DNA of 64,000 nt from Cheilinus undulatus (Eukaryota > Chordata > Actinopteri > Labriformes > Labridae). The stretch is from contig NC_054866.1 of the NCBI RefSeq assembly GCF_018320785.1, forward strand, positions 6,152,581 to 6,216,580, written 5' to 3'. Positions 1 through 9,700 of the stretch are shown one piece after another (position 1 is the stretch's first letter; each line of letters begins with the position of its first letter). The position numbers and the translations under genes were made by a program. The notes beneath the pieces are model-generated. The model was not told where the DNA came from, did not search any database, and saw nothing but the letters and a program-made list of their open reading frames with translations.

Positions 1-516
1 ACAAGAGGGAATAACATGATTGCAATTATTACATTTTCTTAATAAATATCATGTAGCTGGTAAAATACTAAAACTATGCCCCTCATTTAGCTGTTACATA
101 GTGAATAAGAGCCCTCATGTCCTGTACACACTCAGATCTGTTCATCTTTATAATAACAGCACGTACTGTAAAATGTGAGTTTTTCACAGGTAGTAAAACA
201 TGGATAAGAATAATTTTTTTAACTTGTTAGAGCATTTAAGTCCATTGGATGAAACCCTCTTATCTATTCAGGTAGACACCAGTGTGACACAGAGACACAG
301 AGGGAAAACAATGCATTCATAAAGATGTTTGAATCATTTAACATGAAATCAAAATAAAACAGGATTTTGTGGAAAGATTTATGTGGATATGAGGCCTGGC
401 TGGACAAGCTGTTATAATAGTCAGAATACATTTGATTTAAAAAGCACTTTCATAAAAACTCAGTCACTGTTCAATGCAGAACAACTTCACTGTAAAAAAT
501 GAGCTGTTTCACTTAC

Positions 517-774
517 ACTTCACATCAACAGTAACAGATCCAGATTGCTGCCCCAGGCTGTTCTTAGCTGTACAGTAATACTCCCCAGAGTCAGAGGCCT
601 TGATGGATCTGAAGTAAAGTCGGTTTCTAGTGCTGAGATGTGGTGAATATGGTGTTTTGTACCAGGCATAAGTGGCTGCTGGGTTAGCATCACTGCTGCA
701 GGTCAGAGTCACTGAGCCGCCCTCCTTAATCTCAGCAGAGGGACTCACTGACACAGAGGGAGGCTTTGGAGCAT
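517..774 (-). CDS. C2-type Ig exon, type A, copy 1 (last in window)
   Basis: This is a 258-bp, phase 1-1 exon with intact Ig core (Thr-Cys-Ser-Ser-Asp, Ala-Trp-Tyr-Lys, Tyr-Tyr-Cys-Thr) and a GTAAGT donor. Copy-specific residues include His in Ser-Pro-His-Leu-Ser and Arg in Thr-Arg-Asn. Bases 1-516 after it are intronic and show no recognisable transmembrane exon. Confidence 0.8.
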
Positions 775-3700
775 CTGGAGAGGAAAAATATGTCTTAATG
801 TGTTTTAATGACATGTAAAAATGATTGCATTTTACCACTGAAGATGCAGTAACTGCTGAAAAAAAAGAGATATACAGGTTCAAGGACAAAATGAAGAGAT
901 TCTGTTTCCCATGAAATCAAACTCTAGACATCTCCATCTCATGGGTCAGTGTATTTTCTGGCTGTTCCATTTCCTGTTGGAAACCCTCAGAAGTCAGGAA
1001 AAACTCTTGTTATTCAGTTCTTTTTGTTTTTGATGGAAAATGGAAAAAAAAACAAAAAAAACAAACAAACAAACAAACAAAAAAAACAAAGACAAAAACA
1101 AACAAACAAACAGAAAAGCAAGTCATTTTCCCTTTTTTTGTTTCTTCTTTCTGTGTTCAGAGTCACTGAACTTCCCTCCATGATTTTACTGAAGGGACTC
1201 GATGACACAGAGGGAAGCCTTGGAGCATCAGGAGACAGGAGCAGTTGGGAGGGTGAACTGCTCCAATGATAAGGACTAGATTCAGACACTATGGAAAACT
1301 CCAGTCTGACAAAAGTCACATCTGGATTTCATACTGAGTATCATAAGGATGGAATAAGGTGGATAGGATCTAAAGGACCTGAGAATTATCTAAGGCTCTA
1401 AAGTTGCTAGGTTTTTACTGTTTACTTTCTGGCTTCCTTTCCTCCACCTGCAAGTTCTTGGTTTAGATTTCTCTTGCTTTACATGTAGACAACTGTCACA
1501 CTGTGGGTTTTTTGCCATTAATTGTAGATGATCAGAGATCTGTGGCTGTAGATTGTGAGGATGAAGCAGAGAGAGAGATGAAGGAATCAGAGATGAACAG
1601 AAAAGAAAAGTAAAACTGGACATTAACTGAGTAATGCCTTTAGAATCAAATGTCTCACTCACATTTCACATCCACATGAGTGTACTGAGACATCCTCTCC
1701 CCCAGCTCATTCTTTGCTCCACAGCTGTACACAGTAAATCTACCTGAGTAAATTTTACTCAAATTGAGTAAAATTTTTTCTCTGAAAAATATAACATTTG
1801 GTCCCAGTCTATTTGGAGTAAAATTCACTCTGCTTGCAGAGGAATGATTTCAGAGTTGTTTTTACTCTAACAAGTGTTTTTATTTAACTCTAAATGATGA
1901 TTTTGTACTCCACAATGAACAAAATAAAAACAACTCAAAAACATTTGATTTAAAAAGCACTTTCATAAAAACTCAGTCACTGTTCAATGCAGAACAACTT
2001 CACTGTAAAAAATGAGCTGTTTCACTTACACTTCACATCAACAGTAACAGATCCAGATTCCTGCCCCAGGCTGTTCTTAGCTGTACAGTAATACTCCCCA
2101 GAGTCAGAGGCCTTGATGGATCTGAAGTAAAGTCTGTTTTTAGTGCTGAGAGGTTGTGAATATGGTGTTTTGTACCAGGCATAAGTGGCTGCTGGGTTAG
2201 CATCACTGCTGCAGGTCAGAGTCACTGAGCCGCCCTCCTTAATCTCAGCAGAGGGACTCACTGACACAGAGGGAGGCTTTGGAGCATCTGGAGAGGAAAA
2301 ATATGTCTTAATGTGTTTTAATGACATGTAAAAATGATTGCATTTTACCACTGAAGATGCAGTAACTGCTGAAAAAAAGAGATATACAGGTTCAAGGACA
2401 AAATGAAGAGATTCTGTTTCCCATGAAATCAAACTCTAGACATCTCCATCTCATGGGTCAGTGTATTTTCTGGCAGTTCCATTTCCTGTTGGAAACCCTC
2501 AGAAGTCAGGAAAAACTCTTGTTATTCAGTTCTTTTTGTTTTTGATGGAAAATGGAAAAAAACAAAACAAACAAACAAACAAACAAACAAAAAAAACAAA
2601 GACAAAAAAAAACCAAACAAACAGAAAAGCAAGTCATTTTCCCTTTTTTTGTTTCTTCTTTCTGTGTTCAGAGTCACTGAACTTCCCTCCATGATTTTAC
2701 TGAAGGGACTCGATGACACAGAGGGAAGCCTTGGAGCATCAGGAGACAGGAGCAGTTGGGAGGGTGAACTGCTCCAATGATAAGGACTAGATTCAGACAC
2801 TATGGAAAACTCCAGTCTGACAAAAGTCACATCTGGATTTCATGCTGAGTATCATAAGGATGGAATAAGGTGGATAGGATCTAAAGGACCTGAGAATTAT
2901 CTAAGGCTCTAAAGTTGCTAGGTTTTTACTGTTTACTTTCTGGCTTCCTTTCCTCCACCTGCAAGTTCTTGGTTTAGATTTCTCTTGCTTTACATGTAGA
3001 CAACTGTCACACTGTGGGTTTTTTTGGCATTAATTGTAGATGATCAGAGATCTGTGGCTGTAGATTGTGAGGATGAAGCAGAGAGAGAGATGAAGGAATC
3101 AGAGATGAACAGAAAAGAAAAGTAAAACTGGACATTAACTGAGTAATGCCTTTAGAATCAAATGTCTCACTCACATTTCACATCCACATGAGCGTACTGA
3201 GACATCCTCTCTCCCAGCTCATTCTTTGCTCCACAGCTGTAGTATCCAGAGTCAGAGGACTGAATGGAAGTGAAGACGAGCTCTGACGTTTTACTGAGAG
3301 CTTTTCTGGCATTCTGCTTATACCAGGTATACTCAGGTGCTGGGTGACCATCACAGCTACAGGTCAGAGTCACTCCACTGTTCTCCCTGATTTCACCAGT
3401 GGGACTCAGCAACACTGAACAAGATGTTGGAGCATCTTGAGGAGAAAAAGAAATGAACATGAATTATCTTTGTGTAAGCTTGGAGTAAAGTGATTTGAAG
3501 TCCTTATTTCCATGATGCATCAGGTTGAGGATGAGGATGATTCTGCATCAATGCAGAGAGAGAGAATAATTGATGCATACTGACATTGGCTGTAGATTTA
3601 TCCCCCGTGTCTAGACCTTTCAGAAATACTCAAACAGAGATTCATATCTTTTAATCTTTGTATAATATCAGCAGCTGCTGTGAAAATGTGAACTCTTCGT

Positions 3701-6700
3701 AGGTAGAAAAACATAAGTAAGAAAATGTAAAATAATTCTAAACTGTGACTTCATGGGAACATTTCTTTAGATATGAAGCAGTGAATGAACTGGCTGCTGT
3801 TTGGATGTTCTGTAAGAAAGAAGTTATTTCACTTACACTTCACATTAACAGTAACAGATCCAGATTGCTGCCCCAGGCCGTTCTTAGCTGTACAGTAATA
3901 CTCCCCAGAGTCAGAGGCCTTGATGGATCTGAAGTAAAGTCTGTTTTTAGTGCTGAGAGGTTGTGAATATGGTGTTTTGTACCAGGCATAAGTGGCTGCT
4001 GGGTTAGCATCACTGCTGCAGGTCAGAGTCACTGAGCCGCCCTCCTTAATCTCAGCAGAGGGACTCACTGACACAGAGGGAGGCTTTGGAGCATCTGGAG
4101 AGGAAAAATATGTCTTAATGTGTTTTAATGACATGTAAAAATGATTGCATTTTACCACTGAAGATGCAGTAACTGCTGAAAAAAAGAGATATACAGGTTC
4201 AAGGACAAAATGAAGAGATTCTGTTTCCCATGAAATCAAACTCTAGACATCTCCATCTCATGGGTCAGTGTATTTTCTGGCTGTTCCATTTCCTGTTGGA
4301 AACCCTCAGAAGTCAGGAAAAACTCTTGTTATTCAGTTCTTTTTGTTTTTGATGGAAAATGGAAAAAAAACAAAAAAAACAAACAAACAAACAAACAAAA
4401 AAAACAAAGACAAAAAAAAACAAACAAACAGAAAAGCAAGTCATTTTCCCTTTTTTTGTTTCTTCTTTCTGTGTTCAGAGTCACTGAACTTCCCTCCATG
4501 ATTTTACTGAAGGGACTCGATGACACAGAGGGAAGCCTTGGAGCATCAGGAGACAGGAGCAGTTGGGAGGGTGAACTGCTCCAATGATAAGGACTAGATT
4601 CAGACACTATGGAAAACTCCAGTCTGACAAAAGTCACATCTGGATTTCATGCTGAGTATCATAAGGATGGAATAAGGTGGATAGGATCTAAAGGACCTGA
4701 GAATTATCTAAGGCTCTAAAGTTGCTAGGTTTTTACTGTTTACTTTCTGGCTTCCTTTCCTCCACCTGCAAGTTCTTGGTTTAGATTTCTCTTGCTTTAC
4801 ATGTAGACAACTGTCACACTGTGGGTTTTTTGCCATTAATTGTAGATGATCAGAGATCTGTGGCTGTAGATTGTGAGGATGAAGCAGAGAGAGAGATGAA
4901 GGAATCAGAGATGAACAGAAAAGAAAAGTAAAACTGGACATTAACTGAGTAATGCCTTTAGAATCAAATGTCTCACTCACATTTCACATCCACATGAGCG
5001 TACTGAGACGTCCTCTCCCCCAGCTCATTTTTTGCTCCACAGCTGTAGTATCCAGAGTCAGAGGACTGAATGGAAGTGAAGATGAGCTCTGACGTTTTAC
5101 TGAGAGCTTTTCTGGCATTCTGCTTATACCAGGTATACTCAGGTGCTGGGTGACCATCACAGCTACAGGTCAGAGTCACTCCACTGTTCTCCCTGATTTC
5201 ACCAGTGGGACTCAGCAACACTGAACAAGATGTTGGAGCATCTTGAGGAGAAAAAGAAATGAACATGAATTATCTTTGTGTAAGCTTGGAGTAAAGTGAT
5301 TTGAAGTCCTTATTTCCATGATGCATCAGGTTGAGGATGAGGATGATTCTGCATCAATGCAGAGAGAGAGAATAATTGATGCATACTGACATTGGCTGTA
5401 GATTTATCCCCCGTGTCTAGACCTTTCAGAAATACTCAAACAGAGATTCAGATCTTTTATCTTTGTATAATATCAGCAGCTGCTGTGAAATTGTGAACTC
5501 TCCATAGGTAGAAGAACATAAGAAAATTTTTTGATCATTTTAATATAAAATAATTCTAAACTGTGATTTAATGGGAATATTTCTTTAGATGTGAAGCAGT
5601 GAATGAACTGGCTGCTGTTTGGATGTTCTGTAATAAAGAAGTAGTTTCACTTACACTTCACATCAACAGTAACAGATCCAGATTCCTGCCCCAGGATGTT
5701 CTTAGCCATACAGTAATACTGCCCAGAGTCAGAGACCTTGATGGAGCTGAAGTCAAGTGTGTTTTTAGTGCTGAGATGTGGTGAATATGGTGTTTTGTAC
5801 CAGGCATAAGTGGCTGCTGGGTTAGCATCACTGCTGCAGGTCAGAGTCACTGAGCCGCCCTCCTTAATCTCAGCAGAGGGACTCACTGACACAGAGGGAG
5901 GCTTTGGAGCATCTGGAGAGGAAAAATATGTCTTAATGTGTTTTAATGACATGTAAAAATGATTGCATTTTACCACTGAAGATGCAATAACTGCTGAAAA
6001 AAAAGAGATATACATATTCAAGGGTCAGGGGGTCAAAGTATAATCTGTTTTTCTGTCAAAAAAAACAACGTTTTTTTCTTCCTGAACAAAAAATGACAAA
6101 AAAAACAAAAAAACAAAATTAAATAACGGCCCCAAATTGGTTTTTGGATTTTCCCTTTTTCGTTTTACAGTTTTAAGTCTGGAAACGAAAAAACGGAAGC
6201 ACGTGACCATGACGTAAATGGAGTCCCTATCAAAATAAAATCCAAACTTATAAATTAATAATAAAAAGACAAGTAAAGTTAAATAGCGCTTATATTTTTG
6301 AATAATGTTACAGCGTTTTATTATATACACCATTAGGATCATTATGATCATTTCAGGAAACAGAAATTAAACTCTACCAATGAGTGAGTACATTAGGAGG
6401 TTAAAAGGTTAATGTTTTCTTAAAGGATCTGTGGTTTTAAGCAAAATTCTTTGGCTAAATATCCCCAAAAGTTAACTTTTCCTGGTCAATGACGCTGTTG
6501 TAGCTCTGTGACCCACTGACCTCTCGGTGACCCTTTGCTCTCTGCAGGATGAGACGTAATGTTGATAAAGTGATGAATTACGATCAGGAGTCCGTGCATT
6601 GTGTTTTATTTTGAAAGTAATGTTCTACTCTTGTGACTTCCATGGTTGGTGACACCCATGGCATGTAGTAGCCTACATGTCATCCCATCCATCCATCCAT

Positions 6701-9700
6701 TCTCTACCGCTTGTCCCTGTCAGGGTCGCGGGGGCAGCTGTCTAAGCAGAGACAGACTTCCCTCTCCCCGGCCTCTTTGACCAGCTCTTCCCGGCGGATA
6801 CCGAGGCGTTCCTAGGCCAGCTGAGTGACATAGCTTTTCCAGCATGTCCTGGGTCCCCTACCGGTGGGGCGTGGCCTGAACACCTCACAAGCGAAGCGTC
6901 CTGGAGGCATCCTAACTAATTAGATGCCCGAGCGACCTCATGTGGCTCTTCTCAACGCGGAGCAGCAGCGGCTCTACTTCCGAGCTCATCCCGGATGACC
7001 GAGCTTCTCATCCCGTCTCTCAGGAGAGCCCAGACACCCTACAGAGGATCATATCAGCCGCTTGTACCCGCGATCCTGTCAGTTATTTGTTGGTTAGTTA
7101 TCAGTATACGTTAATGTATCTGCACACGTCATGAAGATGCTCATGTTGCAAAGTTAATGCTCCTAATGACATGGTTAATAAATCACCCACACTGACTGTT
7201 GGCTTATGCGAGTATTTCAGAGGGTTAAATCGTAGGCTGTGGGCCACAGTGCGGTTCATATTTCTTGCACAGGTCCGGTGTGTTTATTTATATCATGACC
7301 GTCTATAAATAGCATCAACCGGAGTGCCACACCACACCAATGCGAAGGTGAATTAACTGTTAGCCAGCAGTAACTATCTCATATCGGCTCATTAAACATC
7401 TCGTGGCCACGCAATATCACTATTATTTTTATGTATATTTTTAATTTCTGTTTCCTGAAATGATCATAATGATCCTAATGGTGTATATAATAAAACGCTG
7501 TAACATTATTCAAAAATATAAGCGCTATTTAATGTAACTTATCTTTTTATTATTAATTTATAAGTTTGGATTTTATTTTGGTAGGGACTCCATTTACGTC
7601 ATGGTCACGCGCTTCCGTTTTTTCGTTTCCAGACTTAAAACGGAAAAACGAAAAAGGGAAAATCCAAAAACCAATTTGGGGCCGTTATTTAATTTTGATT
7701 TTTTTTTATTCGTTTTTCATTTTTTGTTCAGGAAGAAAAAAACGTTTTTTTTTTTCGTTTTTGGTTGAAAAGGAAAAAGGGCGCCATTTTTTCCTTTTTT
7801 TTGTTTATTGGTTTTGACAGAAAAACGGATTATACTTTGACCCCCTGACCACTGAACTTCCCTCCATGATTTTCCTGAAGGGACTCGATGACACAGAGGG
7901 AAGCCTTGGAGCATCAGGAGACAGGAGCAGTTGGGAGGGTGAACTGCTCCAATGATAAGGACTAGATTCAGACACTATGGAAAACTCCAGTCTGACAAAA
8001 GTCACATCTGGATTTCATGCTGAGTATCATAAGGATGGAATAAGGTGGATAGGATCTAAAGGACCTGAGAATTATCTAAGGCTCTAAAGTTGCTAGGTTT
8101 TTACTGTTTACTTTCTGGCTTCCTTTCCTCCACCTGCAAGTTCTTGGTTTAGATTTCTCTTGCTTTACATGTAGACAACTGTCACACTGTGGGTTTTTTG
8201 GCATTAATTGTAGATGATCAGAGATCTGTGGCTGTAGATTGTGAGGATGAAGCAGAGAGAGATGAAGGAATCAGAGATGAACAGAAAAGAAAAGTAAAAC
8301 TGGACATTAACTGAGTAATGCCTTTAGAATCAAATGTCTCACTCACATTTCACATCCACATGAGCGTACTGAGACATCCTCTCCCCCAGCTCATTCTTTG
8401 CTCCACAGCTGTAGTATCCAGAGTCAGAGGACTGAATGGAAGTGAAGATGAGCTCTGACGTTTTACTGAGAGCTTCTCTGGCATTCTGCTTATACCAGGT
8501 ATACTCAGGTGCTGGGTTAGCATCACTGCTACAGGTCAGAGTCACTCCACTGTTCTCCCTGATTTCACCAGTGGGACTCAGCAACACTGAACAAGATGTT
8601 GGAGCATCTTGAGGAGAAAAAGAAATGAACATGAATTATCTTTGTGTAAGAAGTAGTGTCATAAACATCATCTCCATCTAAGCTGGAGTAAAGGGGTTTA
8701 AAGTCATTCTTTCCATGATGCATCAGGTTGAGGATGAGGATGATTCTGCATCAATGCAGAGGGAGAACATCATCGATGCAACTGATAATCCATGGAGTCC
8801 TAACAACCTCTGGATGCAGGATCCTCCAGATACCTGGCTGACGTGCTGTATTTCAGCCACCCTTAGCCAATACCCACAAGAAGAAATGATTGCTGTGAAC
8901 TCAGAAATATATGAAGACTAATTTTCAAACAGTTTTATTCACAGATGAATGCTCTGCTACACTGGATGGTCCAGATGGATAGAGTTCAAGATGGGTGGTG
9001 GATGACCACCATGTCCCAACGAGCTCAGCAAGGAGGAGGTGGAGTGATGTTTAGGTTGGAATCATAAGAAGTGAGTTGAAAGACTCCTTTAAGGTGCTTG
9101 AAGGTGTAAAAATGACCTCAGCATAATGTGTGGAGTTCCTAACTGCCCATTTCCTGTAATGGTTCAAAAAGAAGAACTGTGCCTTCTGAAGAAAAATCTT
9201 TTTTTTTTTCATGCAAGACAACGCACCATCCCATGCTGCAAACATCTCACTGAGGCCTCGGCTGCTGTGGGTATAAAGGGAGAAAAAATCCTGGTGTGGC
9301 CATCATCATCCCCTGACCTTTAACCCTACTGAGAATCTGTGGAGCTTCCTTGAAAGGAAGTTCTATGAAGGGGGACAGAGGGCAGTTGACCTAAAAACAG
9401 AAGCTCTAGGAGGCAATTCTGGCATCCTCAAAGGAAATAAAGGCAGACACTCTACATGGACGTACAAGTTCAATGGATGAGAGAGTTGTTAAGATGATAT
9501 CAAAGAAGGGCTCCTATGTTAATATGGAACTGGCTCTGGAAATAATTTGGAACACTGCATTTTAAGTTATTTTCCAAAGAAATGCCATTGTCATCATTGG
9601 TAATATTGGTGAATAAAATCAAGATGACAGTATGATTGTTGAGGAATGAAAAATCATTTGGACTGCCAATTATAAAGACGATTCAGGAAAAAATGAATCA

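Larger units (their letters stand above)
517..5912 (-). repeat. tandem array of about 1.81 kb Ig-exon units
   Basis: Type A exons end at 517, 2030, 3837 and 5655. Type B exons end at 1663, 3175, 4981 and 8347. Two adjacent unit lengths are 1806 and about 1814 bp, and the leftmost is 1513 bp because part of its B exon and intron was lost. Introns, relic half-exons and the AAAC tracts repeat along with the exons, so whole segments were duplicated, not exons alone. Confidence 0.85.

Noticed and set aside
949..1319. ORFs on both strands across the AAAC tract, and equivalents at 2461-2830 and 4268-4637
   Set aside because: They are translations of the AAAC microsatellite and the relic Ig half-exon; no start or splice context.
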